Assembly: GCA_017893485.1 (NCBI GenBank)
Contig: CM030359.1
Location: 35,943,994 to 36,007,993 of the forward strand
DNA length: 64,000 bases
DNA from: Hemerocallis citrina
Lineage: Eukaryota > Streptophyta > Magnoliopsida > Asparagales > Asphodelaceae
Direction of reading: 5' to 3'
The notes under the pieces are model-generated. The model saw nothing but the letters and a program-made list of their open reading frames with translations. It made no database searches and was not told where the DNA came from. Shown piece after piece: positions 1 through 11,820 of the stretch. Positions within the stretch are counted from its first letter, which is position 1, and every line of letters begins with the position of its first letter. A program made the translations under genes and the position numbers.

Positions 1-30
1 TTAAGCTTTTAAGCTCTTAGTAAGCACCTC

Positions 31-42
31 GCTCTGATACCA
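31..42 (-). other. Primer binding site of a minus-strand Copia element
   Basis: On the minus strand this reads TGGTATCAGAGC, the standard plant retrotransposon site that pairs with the 3' end of initiator methionine tRNA. It lies next to the LTR at about 44-1026, so the element's internal region runs leftward out of the window. Confidence 0.85.
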
Positions 43-43
43 C

Positions 44-1026
44 TATTAAATTACCCTAAGGGGGGGTGAATAGGGTGATTGTGTGGAATTAAAAAAATTT
101 AAAAATAAAGTTGCAAATTAAAAAAAAAGAGATAGAGAGAGCAAACACAGCAAGCACAAGTGACGCAACGATATAACGTGGTTCGACCCCCAGGTCTAAG
201 TCCACACCTCCTACTTGTAGCAATTCTCCACCACAAGCGTTCCACTATACTCAATCTTTTGTACAATGATTCTTGAATTCAGGCCGAGAGACCTATTACA
301 CCCACAGAACTTCTAACACAAGCCCCGTCAATCTCACCGAAGTGGATGAAAAGAAAAAAAAACTTAAGATCTTTAATGATCCTGACTAAAGAGAACAAAT
401 AAGTATCACACACACTCGGGTTGATTGGTGAATTGATTAGTTCAGAAGATTTATCTCAGAGTAATAGGTGAGAAATACACATTGGGTTCATTCCAATATA
501 TAGATGAGGAAGTGTATCTATAAAAAATCGAAACGATACATTCCAGAAAAGTTAGCAGCGCGAGTTACGGTTGACCGCAATTAAGGGACAGTCGAACGTT
601 CATCTTTTAAACGAAAAGTCGAAAGATGAATGGTCGCCTACTTCATTATATTGCTATAACGTGCGGTCGACCGACACTATAGTACGGTCGACCGCAATCG
701 TGCTGTTCATGACGAACCCACTTTATATTCTTACCATATACTAATCAATCTCAATCAAATACACATAAAATCTCACAAATATGGAATTACAAGAACTAAT
801 CTTGCTGGCTTTCTTGGGCACTAATCAACATGTGCTCCTTTTTGAATTACTTTTTCTTTTGCTTGATTTTTTGCAATCCTTCTTAATTGCTTTCCTTCTT
901 TGCCTATTCTTGAATCTCTTTTGAATCTTTTATTGATATTATTTAATCCTGAAAATCTAAACAACTCAATTTAAACTTATTAGTAATTATAGACACGTTA
1001 TGTGCACACCAAACTAAGAGTCAACA
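44..1026 (-). mobile_element. 5' LTR of a Sirevirus-like Copia element
   Basis: Read on the minus strand, the LTR begins with TGTTGACTC at 1026 and ends in a C-rich tract (CACCCCCC type) just before the primer site, as in Sirevirus LTRs. The 3' terminus reads TTTAATA rather than a clean CA, so it is mutated or the boundary is a few bases off. Around 550-700 it carries several GTCGAC-core boxes, including two CGGTCGACCG palindromes, like the CAGTCGACTG boxes of the Sirevirus at 54010. The body of the element lies outside the window. Confidence 0.7.
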
Positions 1027-1933
1027 CAAAAATCATTAACTAAATGTCATCCCTCATTTCATTGTTAGCAGCAATGAAACTAAAATACACTTCATTTCCC
1101 ATTTTCAAATTTACATGCAACAAAAGTATAATACCTCTCCATTTTACTAAAACATATTTTGACGTTGTTAAAAAGGCTTCCCTATTATAAAGAGTATGTT
1201 TTTCTTATCTTATTAATTGGTATAATGATGTCTTATATAGGTAGAATAGACAAACACAGACTTTACCCAGAATATGATAAACTATTTCAACTACATCTCT
1301 AATACTCATTCTCAAGTTAGAGTATATATATCATATATGCCTAACTTGTCATTTATGAACTGTATTCTGGCTCTTGCAAAGGGCTTTATGAATGCATCAT
1401 CTAGCTTTTGATCAGTGCTAATATATTTAGCCTCTATCTAAAGAGGCTCATACAGAGTGTCATTAATCTTGTTGTGAACCACATAACACGTGACAGTTAA
1501 CCTCAATACGCTTGGTTCATTCATGAAACACAACATTAGTGACTATATGGATGGCAGACTGGCTATCACAATACATACACATCAACTCATGCTGGATCCT
1601 CCAACAACCACGCAGTCAACATTTGAAAACCTAGAAATTCAAAAATGTCCACTATCAGTATATATCAATCCTTTGTCAGAAGAGCTATTTAGATAATAAA
1701 AAATTCTCATAACTGTATCTCAGTTGATCGTACGGGGAGAAGCCATAAACTGGTTTACTATGCTGACTGAATATGCAATATTTGGATGAGTGACTGTGAG
1801 ATAATTCAATATTTTCACAAACCTCCTATATCTCCTTGTATCCTCCAACATCAGTCCCTGATCTAGAAACAAATAGGAGTTTAGTATCATAGGAGTGTGT
1901 GATGGCCTGCCGTAAGTATGTCTAAGGCAGTCC
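1027..1933 (-). pseudogene. Decayed Copia RT/RNase H tail with remnant LTR
   Basis: The minus strand between about 1930 and 1720 encodes a recognisable end of a Copia reverse transcriptase (LEDTRRYRRFV, LNYLTVTHPNIAYSVS, QFMASPRT). Further left the RNase H tail survives in broken frames (CDSQSAIHIVTN, then FHERTKRIEV across an in-frame stop). A polypurine-like AGTATTAGAGATG follows near 1295 and is probably the entry into a remnant LTR (about 1027-1290). Many stops and an internal deletion show it is long dead. It abuts the truncated LTR of element Z at about 1934. Confidence 0.7.
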
Positions 1934-2662
1934 ACATATATTATTAACCACAATATACATATAGATAACAACACTCATATATAATAATTCCATATTCATT
2001 CAAACACACCACAGTACATTAATCTCAATTTAATAGTTGCACATCCTCATATCACATCACATAAAACAACTTAGAAGTACACAAATTATAACTACAAAAC
2101 AAAACAATAAGTATTTTATAAAATTACATTCTACAAGGTATATATATTCAATTACTTACAGTGGTTGGAGAAATGACAAGTAGCTATGAGTCCTCCAACA
2201 GACTCTCCAATACCAGTCTGCTCCTATTAGAAGATAATCATAACATAAATAACGATATCAACAAATTCGTGGGAATACAAAGTACACGCATCACACTTAA
2301 CTATCATTAATCCTAAACAAATGCAATAGATTCTTGATTGGGTTGTTAAAGTAGATGAAGCATATGCAACTCTAGCTTTCTTAATTAAAAGGGCATTGCA
2401 ACAATTAATCGACAAGGAAATGATTCATATTTAATTCTTCAATTAACTACAATTATCAATACATTTGATGGAGAATGAAGGATTAAAACTGAACTATGCA
2501 ACCCTAAAATTTTATTGATTTTGGGTTTCACAATATAATAAACATAGTAAGTTTCTAGGGTTTAATAAGAACTAATAAAAAAATTAGAAACATTACATTT
2601 ACTTTCTTCTTTGGCTTCTCCATCACCTTCTCCCCACTATTCTCTCTCTCTCTCTCTCGCTT

Positions 2663-2697
<35 letters not shown>

Positions 2698-2897
2698 ATT
2701 TTTTTTGTTGTGGCAGCGAACCTGAGGAAAGGAAAAGAGAAAGAAAGAGAGATCACGGGAAAAGAAACCTCATTTTTGTCACTTTTACGAAATAGCGCCT
2801 CATAATTGTTTTTTACATAAAAATCATATTTGATATAAGTATTCCTTATTTCTATCTATATAAAAATATTAAATAAAAATATTTTTGGGGCTTTACA
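1934..2897 (-). mobile_element. Element Z, 3' LTR (truncated copy)
   Basis: This stretch is a direct repeat of about 33124-34098, at roughly 94% identity by eye. It ends in GGGGCTTTACA, so on the minus strand the LTR starts TGTAAAGCCCC. The first ~1.07 kb of its partner (32045-33120) has no counterpart here, so this LTR is truncated at about 1934. It includes a CT/CTTT microsatellite at 2641-2697. The 68- and 64-residue ORFs nearby are not genes. Confidence 0.8.
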
Positions 2898-3671
2898 TTC
2901 TAACCCCCTTAAAAGAAGTCTCTCAAAACTTGGAATATCTATTTGTAAACCCAATCACTTATCTCCCCGAACAATCAATCCGAAAATCAACCACAACTAG
3001 ATTATCTAAAATTGTTAAGAAACCCAAAACATAGAATAAAATAAGTCATCTTAATTACCTCAAGCCATAGAAGCCTAACATCACCAATAAAATCATCATT
3101 TAGAATCATTCAATCGTCAATTACAAATTATCAATCAAAGCAATCTATCTACTATAATAGTAAATATTTTGTAGCTCCGATATTATATCAAAGAGAAAAT
3201 AGAGAGAGACAGAAATTATATCCACACTTTGAGCAATAATTTACATAAAATATGATAGCAAATTCACATCAAATCAAAAAAAAAAAAAAAAAAGAACCCT
3301 TCCTATAAATGAGTAAACATAAAAACTACCATAATAAGTTTAGCAAATAAATCACGATAAATCAAACCTATATTATTGAAGGAAATAAACTATAAAAATT
3401 CAAAACAATTAATATATCAACAGAATAAACAAAATAAACCATAAGATCTCAACACGGATAAACAGGTCAAATATAAGAAATATATTTGTGGATCTTTTGA
3501 GCATTGGCATCGCTCATTGGAAAACCCACTACTCATGAAAATAAGTCATACGAAGTCAAACCCAGATATAGGATGAAAAAAACAATATGATTTTGCCCAT
3601 TTTCAGATAATATAACCATAGAATTTCGGAGACTGCACTACCATTAGAGATATTACTCCTGGAAGTACGCC
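2898..3671 (-). mobile_element. Element Z internal region, distal part with polypurine tract
   Basis: Immediately right of the LTR end is TTCTAACCCCCTTAAAAG, which on the minus strand is a purine-rich tract directly before the 3' LTR. The remainder is AT-rich with no credible reading frame. It is separated from the rest of the internal region (30943-32029) by solo LTR Y and everything nested in it. A short A-run sits near 3275. Confidence 0.65.
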
Positions 3672-3676
3672 TTAAG
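3672..3676. repeat. Left target-site duplication of solo LTR Y (ttaag)
   Basis: The five bases ttaag occur here and again at 30938-30942, flanking LTR Y exactly. Confidence 0.85.
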
Positions 3677-4940
3677 TATAACACCCTAGAATTTAAATGA
3701 ATTAAAGTGAATTTTTGGTGATTTAATAAATCTTTTCTGAAATTTATATTTTTGCACGTGCAAAACACGTTCGAATGTTTTCTTGAGAAACGCAAAGTCA
3801 AAAATTTTAATTAGAAGACCTAATATTTGTTATTAAATATTAATTTCAAATTTTCTGGATTTTTATAATGATTATTAGTACTTTCGCAAATATTTCTAAA
3901 AGTAAGGGTCTTTTTGCAAAAATGCCACTTGGAGGCAAATTTTCGAAAAGGATGATTATTTGGCTGAAGTTGAGACCAGCCAGACCAGGGAGAGATTTGG
4001 GGGATTCAAGTCACATCTTATTTGGTTATATCAGTTGCTTCAAATAACAATCTACATTTATGTAAAAATTTTCTCAAAAAAATATATATATGTGCAAATC
4101 TTCTCAAAAAACCTAAAAAGTAGTACCCGGCTTATATAGGCAGAGCTTCAGCCGTTTTCTTACTGCACAAAACAAAAGGATTATTTTATTATTGATTTCT
4201 TGGAGTTTCAAAACTAGGATGTTGGATTTTGCAAGGAAGGAGCTTTTTCTTATTCTCTTTATTATTTTCAGTTGATTCTTCATTGAGGTGAGTGATATGT
4301 TTTATCCTTGGTTGTTCTATACATTTTTAATGTGATGATTTATCTAGTAGGATTTATGCTAGAAGATTGTACGTCGAAAAGGTAAATAAACTTGATGAAT
4401 GAATAGTTAAAACAAGGTTTCTTCATGAACGAATATGCAATTTTATGGATGAAATTTACTGTATATATGATCTAAGATGTTAGAGAGTTAGTAGTACTCA
4501 TGAATGTGGTGTTTTCCTTATATCTCGATGATTTGATTATGTAAATTGAGATCTGTGTGATGTATGATGCATATGAGAAAATAAAGATGGCTTCTTTACT
4601 GATGTGGTATAGGTAGGATCTGTTTTGATGTTCGGTGAGTAGAACTTGACCAATAATTGTTGTAGAAGTATATAAATAAGGGCATATTGATCTAACAAAT
4701 ATGTAGAAGTGTTTGATGAACGGCAAGAGAGGCTTTGGATTAAAAGATCAAATTTTTTATATGCTTTAAGTGAACTTTGTTATCGGGGCTGTCATGTACA
4801 AGCCGAAAACTTGATAATTGCAATTTTTGAGATGATTTCGATTTGGATTTCGTTGAACTAGATGAATACTGGGACTGAGATCAGTGGTACTACATGCCAC
4901 TCATATGTGATGGGTTAATTTTTTTTCTTTCAATCATACT

Positions 4941-4987
<47 letters not shown>

Positions 4988-6084
4988 TATCCACGTACAG
5001 ATTTTCCTGATTATGAAGTTTTACTTAGAAATTGCTTCTTCCATCAAATTTTTATATGTTTTAAGTGGAGTTTGTTTTTTTTTTTTTTTGGGTCTGTCAA
5101 TGTGCAGGCCGAAACTTGGGTTTTGGATTTTGTGAAGTTTCGATTGGATTCTGATCTATACTAGAACTGAGAATGAATTTAACAATATACCGCTCATATA
5201 CCATGGTTTCTTGTTAGTTTTACCGATTCATATATATACAGATATACATTTATGTAGATGTGCCTGACTATGAAGGTTTTATTTGGAAAATTGCTTCCTT
5301 TAAGAAATTGTTGGGGACTTGGATTGACTTATGCAGTATATTGTTTGGCCTAGATATAATTGGCATCTCAGGATTTTTAATCACTTGAACTCATGTATTT
5401 GGAGATTTAAACGCTCGTGTCAGTTGTGAGATGCACGAAATTTAAAGTTGTTGCTTACCACTTATCAGTCGATCGCCCTCTTTTTGAACTAGGATGTCAG
5501 CCGATTGTCAAGTAGGAATTTTGGCCATTTAATTGGGCCGGTCGACTGTGGGGTTTTGAACTGCAATGTCGGTTGACCGACATTGCTATTTTGCACTATT
5601 TTGCTGAGTTCTTGCGGCTATTCTTGAACGATTATTTCTTCGAACTATGGGGCCTGAATATGCCGACCCGTTGGGAATTCTACAAATGAAGTTTGCTACA
5701 TATTACTGTATTTTACAGATAATTATATTTTCAATCTATAATAGAATTTAATTCATACTTCTACGGCTTCAGAAAGTAAATATTTACAAATTTCAAGAGA
5801 ATGATGTTTTGCGATTTTCTATGACTTCTAAAATTTAAATCTCAGTTATCCGAGTGATTTGATCTCGGATTTTTGTACTTGGGATTTATGAGTAATCGGA
5901 CGAATTTGGATTTGGCTTGATTTGAAGAAGTTTCCTAATACGAATGAGTTAATTTGAATTTTGGGAGACTTAATGAAAGATTTGTGTTGTACTTTGAGTG
6001 TGAGTCTCTAGAGGTTGAGTGGGACACTTGTGAACCGGCATATGAGATTTTGTGGATTTGGGCCAGTTGGCAACCTTGATGTTG
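3677..6084 (+). mobile_element. Solo LTR Y, segment 1
   Basis: This is the 5' part of a ~3.47-kb solo LTR whose other parts are 21158-21777 and 30495-30937. It begins TATAACACCCTAG, a decayed TGTAACACCC terminus matching the GGGGCGTTACA end at 30937. It contains a TATA box (TATATA, about 4133), a consensus splice donor GAG|GTGAGT with GT at 4288-4289, a CA/TA microsatellite (4942-4987), and GTCGAC-like boxes near 5466-5585. No internal retroelement sequence adjoins it, and the intact TSD indicates LTR-LTR recombination. No genes are seen in it. Confidence 0.85.
4942..4987. repeat. CA/TA compound microsatellite
   Basis: A run of about 15 CA dinucleotides is followed directly by about 8 TA dinucleotides, inside solo LTR Y. 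Confidence 0.95.
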
Positions 6085-9000
6085 TGTAACCCCTATTTCC
6101 ATTAATTTGTATTTTCAAGTATGTTCCCGTATTTTAAATTAAACTATTCTATTTTAATTTAATATGTTATTCAAACTATTTCTGTGAAGCCCAATATTTG
6201 ATTATTCCACTATTTTAATATTTGAAATGTTTTGGAGTCCATTTTTTATTACAAGCCCAGTAATTTAAATTAAACCCAATGGTCTAATTATTTATTTTGG
6301 GCCCAATTCTATATTTAAATAATTAAATTTGTTTTGAGCCCATGGACCAAGCCCATCTCCTATTGGGTCTTGATCCGCTAACCCAAACCCAAACTCCACT
6401 GTTAACCAGATCCAACAATTAATCCCTAAATCTCTCTTCTAAATCAAGTAACCCCCAATTTACTATCCCATAATCAGCCTATTAATTGTAGTCCCATAAC
6501 CCCCTCTCCCTAAAATATCTCCTTTAATTCTCCTTAACTAATAGTTATTGATCCCCGTAACTCCCTCCCCTACTATCTCTCTACTCTTTCCTATTATATT
6601 ATTGTATACCTTTATTTTAATATATATCTTTCTCTCTCCCCATACTCTCTCTTTCTCCCTTCTCTGATTAAAACCAAAAAAACAAAAACAAAGCCACACA
6701 ACCAAAAACAAAACAAAACCCAAAACAAAAATGCCAACTTCCCTTCATCTCCCTCCCCTGCATCTTCTCCCGCTCAACCCAAACGAGCGCCCTCTGAACC
6801 CATTCCCCGTCACTTCCCCACCATCTCCTTCGCCCATTGCCTCCATCATCGCCTTCCTCACCACCCTAGCCCCTCTCCTCGTTGCCCCGAATCACCCCCG
6901 TCCTCTCCTACATCAAACCCATCACCCAACTCAACGAAATCCGTTGCCGCAAACCCATTGCTCCATCCCCTACCCCGTCACCATCTCGCCTCACCACCCC
7001 CATCACCGAACCCAAAACCACTCTTCTTCATTGCCGTCACCACCATCTCCATCATCATCCTTCTGCCCGTTCCTTCTTCAACTGCCAAGAACCGAACCCA
7101 AAGAAAAACCCACTTTGCCTCCACCGTCGCCAACACCACCACCTCTATTGCCATCCACTTCCGTCATCGTCCTCGACTCCTCGCCCTCGTCACCATCGTC
7201 CCTGTACCATCACTCCTGTCCTTCCGCCATTACCACTCACCCGAACCCAATCGAAGCTCCACCGAACCCATCGATTACACCTTCAAACTTTGTCGTCGCT
7301 CTCTCCCAAGCACCTCGATCTCATTCTCCACATTGCGGCGAGCTCCCCATTGCCTTGCCATCACCTTCCAAGCCCTGATCACCGTCGTGTCGTCATCCCC
7401 TATTTCAGCCGCGAAAATAGGGCTTTCGTCGGAGTTGTGACGCCGCCAGTCACCGAACACCCTTGCCGTCGCGACCACCTGTCGCGCCGCCGCACGTCGT
7501 CTCCACCATCCACCCGAGTGTCCATGCCGATCGCCATTCCCTCCCTCATTCTCACTCTCGCTCTGTCGATAGGAAGAAGAAGAACGGCGAGTGGGGGAGA
7601 AGGCTGCTTGGTGTTGTGTGCGCAGCAGATCCGATTCCGCTGTTTGCTATTCGGGTCAGATCCGTTGCGTAGGAGGAATCCTATTGGCCGCATTTGCCGT
7701 TTCGTGTTCTGGGTACATCTAACCCCATATTGCTGATTGCTGTTTGGATCTGATCCGCTGTGGAGCTTTGCTCTAGTTGCTGACTTTATTGCTTGGACTT
7801 CTTGCACACGTTTTCGCACGTAATTTTTCGGAGTTCGCCGGATTATTTTCTTTCGGAGTCGTCAAAAAGGCAAGTATCTCTTGTACAATTTTATTTGTTC
7901 TAGTACAAGTCCTTGTAAAAATACTGCAAGTATATTTTTTTTTTGACTCCAATTCGCATTCATAAGTCGAATTGATACCCGTTTCTATATCTCATCCGTT
8001 GATCCTGTGTTCACATGAGATCGTGAATACTTTGTTATCCTATGCATGACACGGACACAAATAAATACAAACATATGTACTTTTAGGGATTTTACATGTT
8101 GGTGTGAATGACTATTTTACCCTTGATAATAATTTGAATGTTGTATATTATCCCTTAAATTTTGATTTAGTTTTATACATGTAATTAGTCACTTTTTAGT
8201 TGCAACATTATTTTATATGACCCTAAAATATTATGGACCCATATATGTATTAATAAACTAGGCCCAAATATGACATTAAAACTACATGTTTCGCATCTCA
8301 TGACTTAAAACATAATTCATGCACAATTCCTAGATGTTCCATGTCCATATTTTGACATCGTTCTCATTGCATTATGATTGTGTTAACAAATTAATAAAAG
8401 TAACAAGCCGGGGTATAAGGAAAATATTTAAGTAGTGGGCAATATAGAAGAGCGTACTCGGACGGGAGCTTGTGGTTTCCCGACGCAAGTTGCAAGTTAC
8501 AAACTGCAAGATTGCAAATTACAAGTTTATGTGTTTTACGTTACAAGTTTACACTCTACATGTTTCACATTACATGTATCTCGATACAATATTGAATGTA
8601 CATGTTTTTCCTGAGTACGTGACCTATAAAACCCACCACTAAATCTAAACGAAACTGATTGCAAGTAGCAACCGTGTAGTAAAAGGATGGATGCATGAAG
8701 TGCTACCTAGATAGAATCAAACATTAGACATAAGATTAACACGTGCACTTGCATGATCCAATTATATGTTACATGTTCATGTTGACTTGATACTTGTTTA
8801 CTTATTTCATAATGTCATGTTCATACCATGTTTACATATTGCATTTTCCTTACTCTTGATTTGTTGCTCATTTCCTGTTTTTCTTTTATTTTATTTTTGT
8901 TCCTGTTTCTCTTAGTTTGTACCCCTTGCGGACCGTAACTTGTATTAACGGGTCTTCTTGTTTCCCTTTCCTTTTCTTTGGTTGTAATATACTTGCAGGT

Positions 9001-9113
9001 CCAAATGGAGAGTTACCAGAAGGTGTCCCTGACCAAGTGTTCTAGTTTATTATTATCATGTTAACCTAGTTTGTGTTTTACTTCATTAAACTCTTTAATG
9101 TAATTCAGGCTTG
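6085..9113 (+). mobile_element. Solo LTR X (copy 1), segment 1
   Basis: This is the 5' part of a ~3.25-kb solo LTR completed by 20934-21152. It begins TGTAACCCC and ends CGGGGCGTGACA at 21152, with the TSD tgttg at 6080-6084 and 21153-21157. A C-rich tract at about 6730-7740 is open in several frames but encodes low-complexity Pro/Ser/Thr/His/Arg peptides, which I read as leader rather than genes. Near 7870 there is a GC-type donor context (AAG|GCAAGT), and at 8997-8998 an acceptor (ACTTGCAG|GT). It aligns in order with about 41880-50128 on the plus strand and with the minus strand of about 61199-62160. Confidence 0.85.
9109..9113. repeat. Left target-site duplication of element A (gcttg)
   Basis: The pentamer gcttg here and at 20929-20933 flanks element A exactly. 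Removing A plus one copy rejoins LTR X. Confidence 0.95.
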
Positions 9114-9669
9114 TGTAATGCCCTGATTTTTCATTTAATGAAAAATTACTTATTTTGCACGTAGTGTGCACGTGCAATATTTTGGTTGAATTAAGTGTTA
9201 TGGTTATTTCCATTATGATGAGTATGGATTTTTAAATATGTGCTTTTATATTATTTTCACAAAGCTTTCTTTCAATTAGACAAAAAGCCTTTTCTTTTAA
9301 AAGCCCAAAGTTAATTTAATTTATTATTTTATAATAATTATTTTGGCCCATTAAACTAAAGCCCATTAGTTAATTTATTTTTTAATATGACTTGTAATGT
9401 AGAATACAAAATTTAAATTTTATTTTTATAAATAAAATGTACAATTTTTTGACCTAGTTGCATGCACGTGCACTACACGTACACGTGCAATATGCACTCC
9501 TATGATGGCCGGTTTTGATCTTTTTGGGAGGAAAACCAAAAATTTGAGTGGAGATCATGCTTGGTGGTTACTTGGTTGTGGATAGTTATTGTAACTCCTA
9601 CTTTAATCTTAGCCCTCCATCTTATAACCACTTACTTGATCCTAGCCCTCCATTCCATCAAGATTTTAG

Positions 9670-9677
9670 TATAAATA
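9670..9677 (+). promoter_or_regulatory. Element A LTR TATA box
   Basis: TATAAATA lies about 557 bp into the 5' LTR, and the same sequence is at 18201-18208 in the 3' LTR. A pol II start near 9700 would give a ~245-nt first leader segment before the candidate donor at 9948 (inference). Confidence 0.6.
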
Positions 9678-10600
9678 CCCCCTTCATGGCTAGTCATTCT
9701 TGTGCCCATTACTTTCTACAAACCTATAGTCTAAATTATATTATCTAGTAGTGATTTTGTGAGTTAAAAGATTGAGAGTGTGTGAGAATTTTGCTTGCAA
9801 CTAGAAGAGGGAGAGGCCGGCATCAAGGAAGGAGGAGCTCGGTTTGGGTGTGCTTGGAGGCTTGTGTGCACGTGTTCAAGGAGGAGCAATTCGTCGCAAG
9901 GACATTCGTCTCGGGATTGCTAGTTGTATTTTTTCTCTCCATACAAGGTGGGTAAATTTTCTATATTCTAATTAGGGATGCATGCTAGATTAAATTGAAT
10001 GAATGAGGCATGAAAAATGTTAATAAGAGTACACTTTTAATTGGAAAATTGACCTATGAATTGATTGGAATGTGGTTGTGCAATTGTATGTGATTTGATT
10101 AGTAAAAATCTAAGTTTGTATGGATTAATTATAACCATGGTTTGTTAAAGAAGGTCTCATTATCTACATCACAATTTATATACACAAAGTTAGTAGATTG
10201 GCAATGCTACTTCACGTGACTAAATGGATCATTGTGTGATATTGAAATAAATGAATTAAGATATAGATTAGTCTGGATGATAAAAGGTTAAAAACAGAGA
10301 ATTAATACTTAGTTTGCTAATAAAGGGATTAGTGGTATTATTTGTTAATAAATGTTGAAATGAAGAATGTGGCAGTTATAATGTAGAATTCGAATTAATT
10401 GTATGAAAATGGGTTTTAATTGTTGAAAAAATTATTTTTTTCATACTGATATGTAAATTGGACAAAAAATAATCAATCTAAAATTTTACAGTATTTTTTA
10501 TAAAAGCAAAGTGAAATGAGGACTAGTTGAACATCGAGACGTTTTAATAACAGAGAGAATTGGTTCAAATGAGTTTTGAGTTGCGTTCTTGACAACTTGA

Positions 10601-10688
10601 GTGCGTAGCTCAAGTGGTCGGGACAGCTCTGATCGCTACAGTAGCCTTGGGTTCCCTGTGGTGGCCGGTTCGAATCCCTGTGGCACCA
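10601..10688 (+). ncRNA. tRNA-like unit 1 in element A 5' LTR
   Basis: TAGCTCAAGTGG (10606-10617) resembles a tRNA A box (consensus TRGCNNAGYNGG) with one shifted position. GGTTCGAATCC (10667-10677) matches the B-box consensus exactly, and the unit ends in CACCA (10684-10688). A-to-B spacing and total length of about 87 nt fit a tRNA with a long variable arm. The acceptor and T stems do not pair well, so it is a tRNA-derived or SINE-like head rather than a functional tRNA. The same unit is at 19131-19219 in the 3' LTR. Confidence 0.6.
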
Positions 10689-10767
10689 TATTTTATTTCA
10701 TGAATTTTTAAAACAAAGAATCAGTGGCCGAGAGCATTAAATACTCTCTGTTTTCCTTTGATACTGC

Positions 10768-10864
10768 TGGCGCAGTTGGCCTAGTGGCCGGTGCCCTTGG
10801 CTGTGTTCTCTGCGTGCTGGATTCGAATCTTGCCCTCGGCAAGATTGGGAAAAACTTTTTTTTT
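10768..10864 (+). ncRNA. tRNA-like unit 2 with T-run in element A 5' LTR
   Basis: TGGCGCAGTTGG (10768-10779) is a perfect match to the A-box consensus TRGCNNAGYNGG. GGATTCGAATC (10819-10829) is a near-perfect B box, and its 3' LTR counterpart reads GGGTTCGAATC. A run of nine T at 10856-10864 follows, which is a typical pol III terminator. The 3' LTR copy is at 19299-19397 with eleven T. It starts about 80 bp after unit 1 in the same orientation, so the LTR holds a tandem pair of pol III-like promoters. Transcription is not demonstrated. Confidence 0.6.
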
Positions 10865-11599
10865 AATGTTTTAGTGATCCAAAAATTATGGAAAAAATAT
10901 GGTTATTTTTCTAAAAATGTGTAGGACTTATGAAAAATAATTTGGGAATTATTTGCATGAAATAAAACATGATTTGAGAATAAAATGTGTAAATAGAACT
11001 ATGGTTTTATATTTATATTTTTGTGAAATTATATCTTGCAAAAAGAATGAAGGATTAGAAAATTAATTTGGCAAAAAGAAATTATTTTGTGTGTTGTGAT
11101 GCAAATTATTCTCATTTGAGAATAGTGTAGAAATTATGAAGTGTAAATGTTCACCTTTGATTGAATAATTAATGATGTGGGTTTTTATGTGAAAATAACA
11201 TTTCATGAGTTACATGATGAATAGTTGAATTTTATGTATAGTTATGGACTATTTGAACGAATTAGAAATCATGGTTGGAAAAGAGAAATACTTTTGAGTA
11301 TGATAACTCAACATGAGAATTTATGAGTTGAAAATGCTCAAATTGGAAATTGTGAATTGAAAATTGAAACAAAAAGAGTAGCCAAGTCTCCCCCGGCATT
11401 TGGGAATAAATGAAATGAAAATTGAAAAAAAAGACCAAGGTTGGTCATGTTTGAATGAATGAATAAGTCCGGTTTAGTGGAAAGGCTAACTCTAGAGCTT
11501 TGATTTTTGTTCATGATTTTGTTAAAAACTAAGGATTAGTACATAGTGGAGATGTGATGAAAGTAAGAGAAAAACACGAGTATGAGGGCCATCGGATTG

Positions 11600-11820
11600 G
11601 CGGTGAGAGAGTGATCCATAGGCTGCCTGCTTGATGCGTCAAGACATGGCGTGGGCACTACTCCAGAATTATCGTCCCGACGGCGACGCTTGTGGGGTGT
11701 TTGAGTGGCTACGGGTGGTGCCATTGTTCCATGGTGGAGGCTGAATTGTCCATAGATTGCCTGCTCGATGCGTCGTGTCAGTGCGTGGGATTCCCCTCCA
11801 GGCTGCCTGGACATGGGCTC
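11600..11820 (+). repeat. Degenerate tandem repeat in element A LTR
   Basis: Two units built around CCATAGRYTGCCTGCTYGATG occur about 130-140 bp apart. The 3' LTR has the same pair at about 20110-20330. LTR Y (21280-21540) and LTR B (22624-22740) have repeats at the equivalent place. Confidence 0.6.

Noticed and set aside
6731..7819. Several overlapping ORFs of 139-284 codons on both strands
   Set aside because: Low-complexity Pro/Ser/His/Arg peptides open in many frames at once, inside an LTR; this is a compositional effect of a C-rich tract.
9548..9748. 66-codon ORF near the LTR A promoter
   Set aside because: It overlaps the TATA box, so it would not be in the element's transcript.
10601..10688. 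A functional tRNA gene
   Set aside because: The A/B boxes are good, but acceptor and T stems do not pair and no clear anticodon arm can be drawn; recorded as tRNA-like only.
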